Shown: piece by piece, positions 47,066 to 58,673 of the stretch
Numbering within the stretch: position 1 is the stretch's first letter
How the letters are laid out: each line of letters starts with the position of its first letter
Source: Albifimbria verrucaria
Taxonomy: Eukaryota > Ascomycota > Sordariomycetes > Hypocreales > Stachybotryaceae
Assembly: GCA_020081605.1 (NCBI GenBank)
Contig: JAHREC010000011.1
Coordinates: 682,001 to 746,000, forward strand
Direction: 5' to 3'
Length of the DNA stretch: 64,000 nucleotides
Translations under genes and position numbers: made by a program
Notes under the pieces: generated by a model
What the model saw: only the letters and a program-made list of their open reading frames with translations
The model's database searches: none
Told to the model about the DNA's origin: nothing

Positions 47066-49363
47066 TTAGTGCTGCCGTGAGTGAATAAACCTCTGGGATC
47101 TCGATACGTGATCTCCATTCGGCAACAGCGCCGGTAGGCACCAAGTCCAATCATTGAACGTCAACTTTCCGGACGTCTCTCGACGTAGTGGACCAATCCG
47201 AAACCCAAGAACCATATCCAATCGTCCCCTCTTATTTAATGCCCAATTCTCTTGCCAATTCACCGTCTTGCTGACATCGTCGTGCGGCTGAACCATGTGG
47301 CCACAGACGTAGTCTTCCACCTCAAACAAACCGTCTGTCATCTTGACTTGACCCAGGCCATGCATGAACGTGGACACCAAGTCCATCCGAAAGATCTCTT
47401 GGTCCTTGTCTGGCAAAATGGCTTCAGGAGCAGCGCGCATGTCAAGGGACATCTCAAAACTGTCCAGGGTGCGCAAAATTTCTTCTCTTAAACACCAGAC
47501 TCGACACGCACCTGCAATGTCGAGCCCAAAGTTCAAGTGAGGTAGAAACAAGGGATAGTACCTAGCACTGACATCACAGTGGTAGCCATTGACTAGCCTG
47601 TACATGTTGGAGTACCGTAAGAAGCTTGATGGCTCATCGAGTGAGGATTCACCATGGCCGGTAATTTCCATTCTGGACATGATCTCCCGCCACAACCCGA
47701 CGAGTGCCCCTACGCTACCCCATCCCATAATATGGGACGCCGAGTTCCTGCAACTTTGACGGAAGATGTCGTTCCAGTCGACAGGAATGGCTTCGCCCTG
47801 TTCTCTCATGCGGTCGTCGCTGGGACAGCGCCATGGTAGAAACACCTGTCCAATACCAACTGCAACAATGGCTGCTAGATCGACTTTGAGTATGCCAACA
47901 GAAAGTGTAGGGGTCGGCAAAGCTAGGAGAAGTGCCAGACGCGCGTCAAAGTCGCAGACCGGCAAGATGCTTTCAAACATTAAAAATGAAGCGTCAGGCA
48001 AGCAGTTGATAAGCACGGTTCGGCCATCATCATATTGCTCATGCTTCAGGATTCCCATCACGCAACAGCGGCGAATAGCCTCCGATACCAAGTTCTCGGG
48101 CATGAAGCACCGAAGAATTGGTACAGAATCCATGATCCATGGTTGAACACGGACTAAGGAAGCAACGAAGCCCAAAGCCTGGTGGTTGCTGACCTCCCAG
48201 TGACGGTGGTCTTCGCCGCGGGAGAAATACTCGGACCCATCAGGATCTTGACCAAGTATATACACGTAGCAACGCGATGCTCCAGAGCGTCTGACCCATG
48301 ATAAGATCTCTTGTCTCTCTTCTCTCGACAGTGGAACAGTTGTGTCAACTAGTTGACCAGTTTCTCTGTCGAGGATGATTGACGAAGTCTCCTGGCTCAG
48401 CACAAGATGGAGCTCTGCGATGCCGGATGGAAAACAACGGACATGCCATCGGTCGCCCCGTGGAATGTAAACGGTGCGAATCCATGTATCAAGTGGTCCT
48501 ATGTGGAAGATTCTAGCAAGTCTTTCACCGTATTCCATAAGGCCTGAATTAGACCCGGATACAGGCTGTACGGCATGGTGAATTACCGTGTGAAACCGAG
48601 AGCAAACCTCTTCCAGACAATCTGAAGGATTCAATACTACCACCGCTCGAGGGGTTCGCTTGGATAACACGTTATGTTTAACAGCTTCTGCTAGACTTTC
48701 AGCATCAGCAAATACCGAGATGACAGTATCCAGCTCCGCTCGGCAAGGAGATGGCGGTAGCGGTAAGACGAAGCGCCGCAGAGTCCGATTATAGACGGAA
48801 AGAAGATCTATAAGATATCTCGGCGGCTCGTTCGCGGACATTGTGAGTATGGTGACGCTCGCGGATGCTGATGGTACCATGGGAGGGAAAGCCCATGTCA
48901 TGAGTGTAATCAGCAGGAGGGCGAGGTTAGCAGGGCAGTGCAACTGGAGGTCGACAATGAACACGACAGGTCGCGTCAAGGAGGCTTCAACAGCATGTTC
49001 CCCGACGCCTTGCGATGCGAGGTTCATCCGTAGATCCAGACAAGACACGAGTTGCATACCTCCCAGTGGTTCTTGGTCCCTCTGAGAAGCTTTGTCGATG
49101 ACGCTCCTGTGCCAATCACCTGCAGGCCCTCCCATCTCGTGGATAGTACTCAAACGGTAAAATTCTGAGTCTGCCACTGCATGGAAAACAGTAGTATTGT
49201 GTTGCCTCATAGTAAGGACATACCAAATTGCCCGTGGGAGATACAAACTCTTACCCGTGGCATGGGGTCCTTGAACATGACCAATCCTGACCTGACCATC
49301 AGAAGCAGCCCAGTTCACAATCGCACCGACGGTGCTATCCCAGCAAGGAAACGGAGCATCCAT
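47066..49363 (-). CDS. Degenerate DEAH/SF2 helicase-like protein
   Basis: A single unbroken exon of 765 codons from ATG at 49363 (MDAPFPCWDSTVGAIVNWAA). An upstream in-frame TTG at 49480 is not a likely start. Residues 32-39 form a Walker A, GPHATGKS, followed by LYLPRAI like the segment after motif I in DEAH-box helicases. Residues 134-140 (VFIVDLQ) sit where DEAH normally lies; the Asp remains but Glu is replaced by Leu. TILTMSANEP (172-180) matches the SAT region with Asn in place of Thr. The rest (VVVLNPSDCLEEV and beyond) is helicase-like in layout but lacks clear arginine fingers. It is likely a nucleotide-binding helicase relative without catalysis; the family assignment is by motif, not by search. 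Confidence 0.55.
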   Translation of the reverse strand: MDAPFPCWDSTVGAIVNWAASDGQVRIGHVQGPHATGKSLYLPRAIWYVLTMRQHNTTVFHAVADSEFYRLSTIHEMGGPAGDWHRSVIDKASQRDQEPLGGMQLVSCLDLRMNLASQGVGEHAVEASLTRPVVFIVDLQLHCPANLALLLITLMTWAFPPMVPSASASVTILTMSANEPPRYLIDLLSVYNRTLRRFVLPLPPSPCRAELDTVISVFADAESLAEAVKHNVLSKRTPRAVVVLNPSDCLEEVCSRFHTVIHHAVQPVSGSNSGLMEYGERLARIFHIGPLDTWIRTVYIPRGDRWHVRCFPSGIAELHLVLSQETSSIILDRETGQLVDTTVPLSREERQEILSWVRRSGASRCYVYILGQDPDGSEYFSRGEDHRHWEVSNHQALGFVASLVRVQPWIMDSVPILRCFMPENLVSEAIRRCCVMGILKHEQYDDGRTVLINCLPDASFLMFESILPVCDFDARLALLLALPTPTLSVGILKVDLAAIVAVGIGQVFLPWRCPSDDRMREQGEAIPVDWNDIFRQSCRNSASHIMGWGSVGALVGLWREIMSRMEITGHGESSLDEPSSFLRYSNMYRLVNGYHCDVSARYYPLFLPHLNFGLDIAGACRVWCLREEILRTLDSFEMSLDMRAAPEAILPDKDQEIFRMDLVSTFMHGLGQVKMTDGLFEVEDYVCGHMVQPHDDVSKTVNWQENWALNKRGRLDMVLGFRIGPLRRETSGKLTFNDWTWCLPALLPNGDHVSRSQRFIHSRQH

Positions 49364-50282
49364 CTTGTGAGGAAATTGATTCAAACGTGTCGATGCGTTG
49401 GGACTTTGGTAGCTGAATGAGGGCGAGTGTTTGCAGGAGTGAAGTGGCAAAGGGTTGCAAACGGAGGTTGACAGTTCCAAGTGACTGGCAGCTTTTGGCA
49501 GTCCATGGCCGGTACCTCAAAAATTGTCCTTGACGTGCACAGCATCTTGTCGATGCTTGGAAACGAAAAAGGCCATCAGGCAGCTCTGGATATTGATGAT
49601 CGTCCTAGGAATGATTATGCTGCTGACCAATTCGTTTCTAAACCCATTTACATAGAATATGCACTGTGATTTTAACCATTCCCAATATTTGCTCTAACAT
49701 ATTGTGAGAATCTCACCTGGATGTCATATACTTCAATGGCAAGGAGCCTGAAGCCTTGAGCGGCAATCACAAACATCGCTGCATGATAAAAAGTAGCTCA
49801 TGAGTCGGGAAGTGGAATGGCAGCAGGAATGGCTTGTTAAGTTCATTCTTTCGCAAGTTTTGAATCATCTTCTATCAGTCTCATTGGCTGGTCTATTGAC
49901 AGCCACCGTCGGAAAGGGAGATCTGAAGCGCTTATGTGCGACTTTGTCGAGCCGGTCTAAACAAAGGATGAATGCAGAGTGAAATCAGAGGAATCGGATG
50001 GAATGGTTGAGTTTGGATCACTACGTATTGGTTCACTGAGAACAACAGATTATAACGTGACAACATTATGGACGGTTCGCATGACGGTCTGTGAGTGACC
50101 TCCTCTCAACTGTCCATTCATGGTAGTTTTCTATGTATTACAGTACAACATGTACAGCACATTGGCGGATCTCGAAATTATTCTTTCATCTCATGCTGGC
50201 ACATCCTCCCTCACCTGATCTGTATCGTCACCTCCCCTAGGCATTCACAGCAACATCTCAACGGCCCTTTCCAAATACCCAC
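49364..50282. other. Intergenic, no supported gene
   Basis: Promoter side of the helicase-like gene and 3' side of the next gene. The short frames do not look coding. Confidence 0.4.
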
Positions 50283-51866
50283 TCAAAGCCCTTTGCGTGA
50301 GAACATAGCTTCTAGGAGAGAGGGAGAGCGGGGATTTCCATCCCTGAACGGTCGTGGTGACCAATCTGGCCACGATTGTGGTAAATCAGATAACCAACTC
50401 TCATCTCTGACTGGATTGTCTGCCTGGGCGGATGAATCCCCGTCGACGGCCTCGTTGCTCCATTCCGATTCGCTTCTTGGATACGACCTGATGCTCTCGG
50501 GTGAGGGTGATTCGCTCCTCCACATAGGAGGCTCAGGCTCGTCATCTACTTTTGACGGCTCGCGTTGCTGGGCTATACTGTCGCTTCTTTCTCGAAAGTC
50601 TGTGCCGGTTGCGTTAGACTTGAGATCGGTCTGTTCGTGCTGTTCTTCAGACCGATGCTTCTCTTGGCTCTTCGCTGGCACTGAGGCTTCTTCATCGCCC
50701 GAGTTGAGGGGTCGCGCATGGTCATCGTTTACGGAACCCTCATCGCTAAGATCTCGTGTAGATCCTGCGTCATCATCGTCATCTCGATCAGAGAACCCAC
50801 GGAAGCTTTCCTCGTCATCTACTGGTGGAATTCCGGACTCCACGGCCTGTTTAAAAGCCAGTTCACAGCTTCCCATTTCCTCCGATGATTCAGACCATGG
50901 CATTTCATTAGAAGGAATGCCAGTGGAAAAGATGTCCAAGTGATCTGTATGAAATGCCAGAAACATCAGTTGATCTGCTTGACAAGGGTTTGATCATCTG
51001 TGCGGAGAACAACCGCATAGCGAATGAACTCAGACAATATCGCAGACTGGCCTCGCCAAAAGGGTGTGTGAGAAGTAGATGCAGGCGTTTGCAGAAGTCT
51101 TCAGACCACGCAACGTCGGCCGAGCCGGGGCAGCGGAGCTCATTGCCGTCATGGTAGAGGCCTATAGAAGGGCTCACAAAGGGAAAGGAGAAGACCTGTA
51201 TAGATGAGTGCTCACTCTCCAAAGTGAAAGCCATGTGTCTACCTCCTCAGTGTCGGCTGGTTCAGCTTGTCGGTCGGCCAGTTTGGCTATGGCTAGCTTT
51301 TCCGCAGACGCATTCCAACCTACCATTACCTGCTGCTCCGCTCCATCTGTCCACTTGGGTGGGTTACGTAGGTCCTTGAGCTTAGGTAGATCAGACTAAG
51401 TCATTTTCAGCTTCTCTAAGTTCTCTTGATTCTCTTCCCGATGCTTCTCCAAGTACTCCACAAGGTGCCTGAACGATCCGACGACAACATCCGGAAGGTC
51501 TACGCCATGTTAGATCGTTCGTGAGGTGGCGGGGCAAGCACTCGACAATACCTGGGGCTGGCCTCGTAGGCTGCTGGGGCATATCATTGTCCTTTGACGA
51601 CCGAGTGTTTGAGGGTGGGCTCGAAGCATTGCGGAGGTTGATTCCGGTTCTAGGTCTCTTCGGGGCTCGGCCTGGGAATTGGTCGTCACGGAAGGCGCTG
51701 CAAGAACTGCTTCAGAATTGTTTCTTGTGACGCGGTTTGTCTGGCTCTTTCGGCGAGTGTTGGGTTGGGTCGCGGGAGGCACCAGGTCGGAGTCGGGGCA
51801 TGGATTCTTTCGCGGCCGGCCTCTTCTCTTCTTTGTCGCAGGAGGCAGAGCATTCTGAGACTCCAT
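50283..51866 (-). CDS. AT-hook and acidic-region protein, frame broken
   Basis: ATG at 51866 starts MESQNALPPATKKRRGRPRKNP, containing an AT-hook (RGRPRK) that binds the minor groove of AT-rich DNA. Further on, helical charged sequence (RHLVEYLEKHREENQENLEK), a central globular piece (DVAWSEDFCKRLHLLLTHP) and a long acidic Ser/Asp/Glu-rich C-terminus (FSDRDDDDDAGSTRDLSDEG; SESEWSNEAVDGDSS) appear in different frames. At least three single-base shifts are needed (near 51500, 51200 and 50980). It is divergent from the gene at 52124 with about 260 bp between. Likely a chromatin or transcription-related nuclear protein; not otherwise recognised. Confidence 0.5.
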
Positions 51867-52123
51867 GTTTGTACAAGGGGCGACGTGCTGGATCGGCGGG
51901 TGTGGGGAATGATGATGATCGAAAGAACAAGACTGTATGGGTGAGAGACCAACAGACTCTGACTGTGTTGCCAGACGACAACTGACAACGCAACCGGCCG
52001 CTCAGCCAGATCTTACCAGCTGCTGCACCAATTTCTTTTCACCTGTTTATTATTTCCACAGAAACGCCAACGCGTTTGCTGTCGGTTTTCTACATACCTA
52101 CAAGCAACTCCCCGATAGACCAG

Positions 52124-53339
52124 ATGGATAGACACAATCTTCGCTCCCAATACGACCTGGAAAAGGATCGCGACTTGATCATCACGCATTTAGCCACGAC
52201 TGGACCGCCTGCTACCAACCCCAATGCCGTGGGTTATGAGACCAGTGGCCTTCAATGCTTGATCATAGTGCTCAGGCGCGTCCTGGTCAACTACGCGTAC
52301 CTTGGACTTGACGGTCTTGACCAGATACGTGACGAGTCCGGAGCCGTGCATCCGCTGCTGGAGCTTGTCTGGCGTAATTTCCTAGTCGACGAAAAGCCAT
52401 CAGTCAACTGCAGTCCGCCCACATCAATCGAAGTATTAATGAAGCGCACCATGGACCTCAGTGGGAAGAATGGTTCATCTTTTCTTGACCTGGTTGAGTG
52501 CCAAGCGATGAATGAACAGGTGTGGTTCAAACCAGACTTTGTCTTGTATCGCCCCGTGCTTCAAGAGGCACGAGGATGGGTGGAGGAAACGACAGAACGC
52601 TACAACCGACACTGCACCTTTCCAATAGCTTACACCGCAAAGGGCTCCAGTCTTCAAGAGGCCATAGACGGTAAATTTGGCATCCGATTGAAAAAGAATG
52701 GTACCCGCGAGATTTGGAACTCAAATGAGCCGTCGTTCGTGCGAATTCTGTGCACCGTCGTCCTGCCCATCTCTATTTCCGATGTCCAGTCTTTCACGAT
52801 GCCCGTCGGACGTATCGAACAACACCCAGAAGGCCACTCAACATACAACAAGGACAGCTTCAGGCTTCGATATAATCTCATTGCCGTTGTGAGACTCAGG
52901 TTGGAGCAGAATGAGCCAGATCTGGTTCATACATACCTGACCAGTGGGAGATTTCTTCAACGCCATACACATGCGCCCGAATGCTTCAACACTAAATGGC
53001 TGATGGAGGAGCAGGGGTACCATGACTTTTACCTGGTCTACGCGCGATCGGATGCCCCCATCTGAGGGGTTTCCTGAGTATGTGGAGGCACAGAAAACGC
53101 CAGAGGTTGTGCAAAACTTGGACCAGAGTTTGATAGAGTCTGCTACCGGAGGGACAGCATCTCAACAGACTTCCAACAAACTAGGAGAGGCTGGTTCAAC
53201 GACCTCAGGGCCACTACAAACCTCAGTCCAAACACGCGAGGCTCAGGATGTCGGAGTAAAAGATGAAGACAAAGATGAGGGGTCACCCGCGAGTCGGACG
53301 GACCTCCACCCAATGCTCCTACGGGGCCACGGGCATTAG
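52124..53339 (+). CDS. Unknown protein, divergent from the AT-hook gene
   Basis: ATG at 52124 starts MDRHNLRSQYDLEKDRDLII. The first frame runs about 313 residues of globular sequence (LQCLIIVLRRVLVNYAYLGL; LVECQAMNEQVWFKPDFVLY; ILCTVVLPISISDVQSFTMP). A C5 run near 53057 ends this frame, and one extra C would continue it into PPSEGFPEYVEAQKTPEVVQ and a Ser/Thr/Gly/Glu-rich region ending at 53339. A further Pro-rich stretch in the next frame may extend it to 53641. The Pro/Ser-rich tail suggests disorder. Family unknown; the pairing with an AT-hook protein hints at a nuclear role, but that is guesswork. Confidence 0.6.
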
Positions 53340-54399
53340 GGAGGCATCCATGGCCCAGAAGCAATTTTGACGGACCCAGAATTCCTTTACATCCAGGTGG
53401 GGTTAATGGGACTCCCATCAACAACCGCCGTAGATGGGGGCCACTCGGGCCACTGAGTGGTCGAGTTTCGAGTCGATTCATTGTCAGAATTCGCCTTCAA
53501 CAGCATTCTGTCTTGTCTCAATCGCCGTCTCCAGCCTTCTTGGCGACCGAGCCGCGAAGTCAACCTGCCGAGTTGTGCTGGGCTTTGGCATTGCGGCAAG
53601 TAAATTACACAAACGTAAGGACAAAACATGGCTCTCGTTGATTTTCCTTGTATATCTGCGTGCGACGCTCATGCTCAGGCATGTGTTCAACTCTGCTTCC
53701 TATTTCCGACTGCTATCCTCTTCATATCATTGGAAGAAAGTACCAAGTCTTTTCAAAATTGTAGTCATACTAACCAGAGTCTGTGTTATAGTCAATGCTT
53801 CAACCTCCTTTGTGAGCCTGCATCAATGCGCCAGGGCGCTGACGTACAGTGGTAGAAAGTGAGTCAACACGTCAACACGTTGCCCGTCACACCTACTTCC
53901 ATTCACGTTACTAACCAATGTCACAGACTGGCTGCTCGTTTAGAGAAATTTACGAAAGGCAATTGCAAAGGGCTGTTTGCCTTCTTACTCAGCCCTGTTA
54001 ACTCTATTTCTTCCGTTGAAGGTTCAACAATGTGTTCAACACTGTGCATATTCATCTCTGCGTCCCCACTGCGTGGGCTCAATGGATAAATTATCCTTCA
54101 GGTTCGTTTTAGAGCTCAACGATATGCCACATACTAACTACTTTATATAAGAGCATTCTGAGAGCCCTCTTGCTACCGAACGATCGACTGATATACCGAG
54201 CAGTGGTACCCTACAACTTACGAGCGAGCCTTGTCACACCGTCAGACAACAAGGCAATTGAATTATCAACTGGTATGGTGTTCGCGGACCTCTAGCCTCG
54301 GATTTAAACCAAACCCTCTCTTCCTACACCCTCGGTGGAACTATCTAGTTCCTCAGGACTCAAGAAGAACTTATCGAATACTCACGACCTCCAATCTCA
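53340..54399. other. Intergenic or uncertain tail
   Basis: Possible continuation of the previous gene to about 53641; beyond that no gene is supported. The frames at 53434 and 53859 have no domain and look random. Confidence 0.35.
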
Positions 54400-54790
54400 A
54401 GCTCAAACCAGACATTCACTTTCCCACACCCTCAGTAAGACCTAGTTCCCTAGCACGCAAGAAGAAGTTGTCTAGTGCTTGGGGACCCTCAGCCTCGACC
54501 TCAACCTCCTCGGCCAATACACCTGGCTCGTTGCCGATAGTCCACAGCATCGCTTCGAGCTACAACCCGCTTCCTGGCGGCACATACATCATCGAGCACT
54601 GCATCACTGGCAAGGTCATCAGCATACCCGGCGGCTCGATTCAGATGCAGGATAGGTCAGATACTCATGCTGGTTATTACGGGGATGTGTCGAATAGAAG
54701 GGTTGGATCCAGTCACGCGATTCTGTCTCCGGGACAGGCAGTACATCAAAGACGCAACAAACGCTACATCAGCCAATAGAGATTAACAGA
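54400..54790 (+). pseudogene. Beta-trefoil (ricin-B-like) domain relic
   Basis: One frame contains PLPGGTYIIEHCITGKVISI followed by PGGSIQMQDRSD, the look of a beta-trefoil lectin-like repeat (GTYxIxxxxTGKVIxxPGG). Shifted by one frame, a second repeat signature KGWIQSRDSVSG appears near 54695, resembling the KDGWxGFRNxVSG segment of fungal ricin-B-like proteins. No convincing start codon and no intact exon are visible. It is probably a decayed or truncated lectin-like gene. Confidence 0.4.
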
Positions 54791-56642
54791 TGCCGGTGGT
54801 GAGAGTGGGCATGAGCTGTTCTAGGCAGGTTGAAAGGCCGAGTTCAACATGGACAAGTACATTAAGACTATAGAGGGTGAATATATCTTTAATATGTCTT
54901 AAACGTATCTTAAATATTCCTATAATATTTCTTTATTATTTAGCTTATATAATCTTATATTCTTGAGTCTAGCTATTATAACCTTCGATGAGACTTACTC
55001 TAAGAATACGACTTCATACTGGGCGGATGGCAAGACAGATCGGAAAGGATGGTTGTAGGAAGATTGGCGTGAGGCTGGCTTTAAACCGCAGCTACTTCCG
55101 TATCAAATCAACCATTTAGTCACAACGTGGACCTTCTATGTCTTTTGTCTGTAAGCTTTATATGACTCGATGACGTGCGGGTTGTGTGTTGGTATTGTCT
55201 AATAAATGTCCGTTGTTTCGCTCTCCTTCTCGCCCGGTGTCGTATCCCTGATCATCAGTAATCACGACGAAACGTCTCCAGCAAGACAAACGAGTCTCGA
55301 GTACGGATATATAGCGTTGATTTGAACCAACTTGGTTCCATTTCCCATCCTTTCAAGTGTGCCCGATGGTACTTAACAAGGGACACGGAAGTCTCACAGT
55401 GTCGGCTCAAGGGTGTAAACGAAAGAATTCTCCTTGGGTTGGCTCAAGATTCTACAAACACGTTGACGATCACGCTTGCCAGACGTTAACAAGCATGGCC
55501 GCCTTTACCCGAACAAACGATCGGTCAAATGAGCGAGTAAACAAACGACCGGGCGACTGACTGACACAACACAGGGTCAAACGGACAGACTAACAAACTG
55601 ACGGGCCATAAGATGACCATTTGATCCAGCGAAACAGAGAAGTACACGAATGAATAAGCGGATGACTGGTGGTTGTTACCATATAGAAACCTCCTCCCCA
55701 AGCAGATGATAGAGTGAGCGGCTAGCTCGACGGACGAACAATGGATTTACAAGAAAAATAAACTAATCTACCAACAGATAATTGACCAAAGGCTGAATGA
55801 GAGAAATCTGAACCAATTATCGAGCAGACAAAGGGCTGATTTAACTGAAGAACCAACTTCCACACAGACGAAGACATAAGCGAACAGGCAGTAAATGACT
55901 TAAACGAGTTAGAGGTTCCACGAAAAACTCAGTACACAAGCATCAAAACGATCGAATCAGTGGACGACAAAAATTTATCGATTTCGCACTGTCAGCTTTG
56001 TACGGACAAACAATCACTTTGTTTGCCCCTACGTAGCTGACCTATGATCTCTTAGAGCACACAGCTGCTGCGCTATATGTCGATGCAATTTTAAAATCCG
56101 AAATCAAGAAAGAAAACTCTTTGATCCCAAACTAAACACAACACAAATCGCATCTGCAACCCCTCATCAAGAATAAGACGTGTCTACGACAGGTGGCGAG
56201 AGTACACAAGGCTCTACCCACGAATCCTATGCTGCTCAGTCGAAGGTTCGGGAAACGGGCAATAGAAAAAACAGGTAGGAAGGGAAAGGGAGCGGGTCTG
56301 ATGACGACCTCATCAACTGCAACGATGATGAAGTCACCTTTTGAACGGATGGGGGCATGTGTGATATGCTTCTGAGATCGATGCACCCTGGCAGGCTGAA
56401 ATATGAAGCAGAACAACGGACAGGGCGGCATGTCCTCGGTCGCACGTGTTGAGATGAGGTGATCTTGATTTGCTTGTAGGATTGTATGTTTTGTTAGACT
56501 TTGCAATCGTAAGGATGTTCAAAGTTGCCACAGTCTTGGTTGATCAATCTTGATGAGGTAAATGTCCTCCATTAATTGGCCTACCGTTCCAACATTAAAC
56601 ATCATCAAGACTAAGAATTATCAGCCACTAGTTAATCAAATC
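54791..56642. other. Gene-poor stretch with cryptic tetramer pattern
   Basis: No gene is supported. 54870-54970 is AT-rich. From about 55480 to 55960 the plus strand is rich in ACAAACGAC-, GACTGACTGAC- and AACGGACAGAC-type words, a cryptic 4-base periodicity without thymine. The open frames at 55357 and 56132-56506 are not coding-like. Confidence 0.45.
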
Positions 56643-56964
56643 GAAAGAACGAGTGAAGAGCACGAAGTGCTCGAGCGGGAGTGGAAAGATACCCAGGGCA
56701 GCTTCCGCTTTGCTTCCTTAATAAGAAGATAATTAGGTTTGGGCGTATCTATCGACTCGGCAACTGATCGAAGGTCTTATTGCATAAGGCTATTAGCCAG
56801 ACACCAATGTATCTTTTGACGATATATGCTTGGTGTTTTTAATCTGCGGCCTGTCCTGAGTCCTGAGCCTTGTGCCGATTTCTTTGACCCGGCTGCCTCG
56901 AGTCCTAGTAATTGTACTATCGAGCGTAGCGAGGCCGGCCAATGCAATCGCCGCAGGAGGCATT
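56643..56964 (+). repeat. DR1 dispersed repeat, copy 6
   Basis: The most complete head: GAAGAGCACGAAGTGCTCGA, GCAGCTTCCGCTTTGC, then CGAAGGTCTTATTGCATAAGG and CACCAATGTATCTTTTGACG. The core is CTATCGAGCGTAGCGAGG at about 56917-56934 and it ends GCCGCAGGAGGCAT near 56964. Non-coding. Confidence 0.8.
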
Positions 56965-57792
56965 TGCTAGGGGCTCTCAATATTGCTATTGCTATTGCCT
57001 TGAACTACCTTAAGACCGCCCGGCTCCTTCGCTTTGCTTACGCCTACGGGAAGGGCTCACGTCCCCGTAATGACTAGGTAGCTATTGAGCGATATACTAA
57101 ATAATTACTACTCCTTGTACTTACATAGCAGTAGCAGATGTAGGCTCTTCATCACGCTCTCCTCGCTTGACATTGAACATTCAGTCGTCTTGGTCTTATC
57201 ATCTTATTTTTTTCCCCAAGGGTTCACGTGGCGAACATAACACGCTATATCAACCATTTGGACTTTACATGCACCTCACGGGTACGTGGATCAGTTTACT
57301 TGTAACTAGTTCTTGTTAAAAACAATGCTTAGAGGTTTGCTGCATACAATCTACTCTTTGGAACCTAACAACGCACTGAAGCCATTCGAACCATCACTTC
57401 ATCCATCACCATATATAAGCACGGCTCGAGATTCAATTACATCAACTTAAGTTCAATGCGACACGATGCGGCGTAGTATCAGAGCAGGTATCAAATTTTC
57501 AGTCCCAAACTGAAGTGGAAAAGACCAACTGGAAGGATACCACATTCTGAAACTCAATCTTAAGACTCGGACACAAATCACTGACTGAGAAGCACGGCCA
57601 AACATTTGAGTTGTTCACAAGTTTAACTAATCACATATTTTCAGTTTGTGATATGAAAGTCAATTGTGCGACGTCAATATACCCTTTTAAATTTGTCGCT
57701 TTTGCGGAGGCGGGCGGTTCCATATTTCATCTGGTATATCCCCATAGAATCATCGGACTCATCTCCAGGCTGCTTTTTATCTGGAGAGTTGT
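56965..57792. other. Intergenic, no supported gene
   Basis: I see nothing but short frames. This is probably the 3' flank of the secreted protein gene. Confidence 0.4.
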
Positions 57793-58673
57793 CTACCGAT
57801 CCGTCTGGGTTCGGTCGATTTTCCGGCCCTGTAGGGGTTGATCCAAGAATTTATCACCTATCGAATCGAAAAAGTCATCATCCCAAAACGAGTCTGGGCC
57901 AGCTCTAGGAGAATTTGGAGGCCCCTGCTTCGGGGATCGACGTACGCAACAGGGCGCTTTTCTCCTGTTGGCCAAGCCCTGTATACGCCCATATCATTGG
58001 CCAAACTCTTGCAATAGGGACACAACGATTTTGGTTCTCCAGGCTCATTCACGATTTGTATTGAATTTGTTCGCCACACCCCCAGGTAGCAATTTTGGAA
58101 CCTAATCGATTTGCTGGATTTCCGTAGGGTGGCAGCCCAGGATTCTCAGACTCAAACGGATCAATGGTTTCCGCAAACCAGTAAGCTCCATCCTCGGCAT
58201 GCATTGCTTCTGCTCCTCTCGCAGATTGCCTGCGTTTCCAGCGCCGCCATACTGGAGCAACATCTTCATCTTGGCTACCTTCCTCCATGTTTCGCATACG
58301 GTCTTGGAATAACCCCGGGGATAGTAGAAGCATATATTTTCTTTTTGAAATCATCGTAGAATACCGACACAAGAAGGTCTCCGTTGTGTAAACATCCCTC
58401 TTGTCTTCTCACGTAATTGAAACCCTTGTTTGCCCAGGCAAAGAGAGTTCTTTCGTCAGGCATAGCCTCGACTTCCCTCGCTGCAACCCAGACAGGATCA
58501 TACAGCTCGCGAGTGTCAGGTGATCTTATTCCGGGAGGATAGAAATAGGCGGCATTGGAAATACTCATTTCCCATTCTTCAGTAGTCGTCTCAAAAGCTC
58601 GTTCGAAGAGCGATGGTAGGCTTTGGGTTGTGCCAAGAATCCAAGGAAGAAGACAAATCCATGTGAATCGCAT
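57793..58673 (-). CDS. Unknown secreted protein, frame broken
   Basis: ATG at 58673 starts a clear signal peptide (MRFTWICLLPWILGTTQS). The mature part begins LPSLFERAFETTTEEWEM, with AAYFYPPGIRSPDTRELYDP. The frame then shifts (A5/T5 runs near 58330) into EDVAPVWRRWKRRQSARGAE and YWFAETIDPFESENPGLPPY, then again to NEPGEPKSLCPYCKSLANDM and to GPDSFWDDDFFDSIGDKFLD. The CPYC pair might be redox- or metal-active, but that is a guess from one motif. Stop near 57793. Its family is unknown. Confidence 0.5.

Noticed and set aside
49364..49480. N-terminal extension of the helicase-like protein
   Set aside because: The extended frame starts with TTG; the first ATG is at 49363, and the extension has no conserved look.
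53434..54089. Two plus-strand frames with hydrophobic stretches
   Set aside because: They overlap the probable tail of the previous gene and show no consistent signal peptide or helix pattern.
56132..56506. Minus-strand frame of 124 codons
   Set aside because: Cys/His-rich by chance, with no domain spacing and no neighbours in frame.
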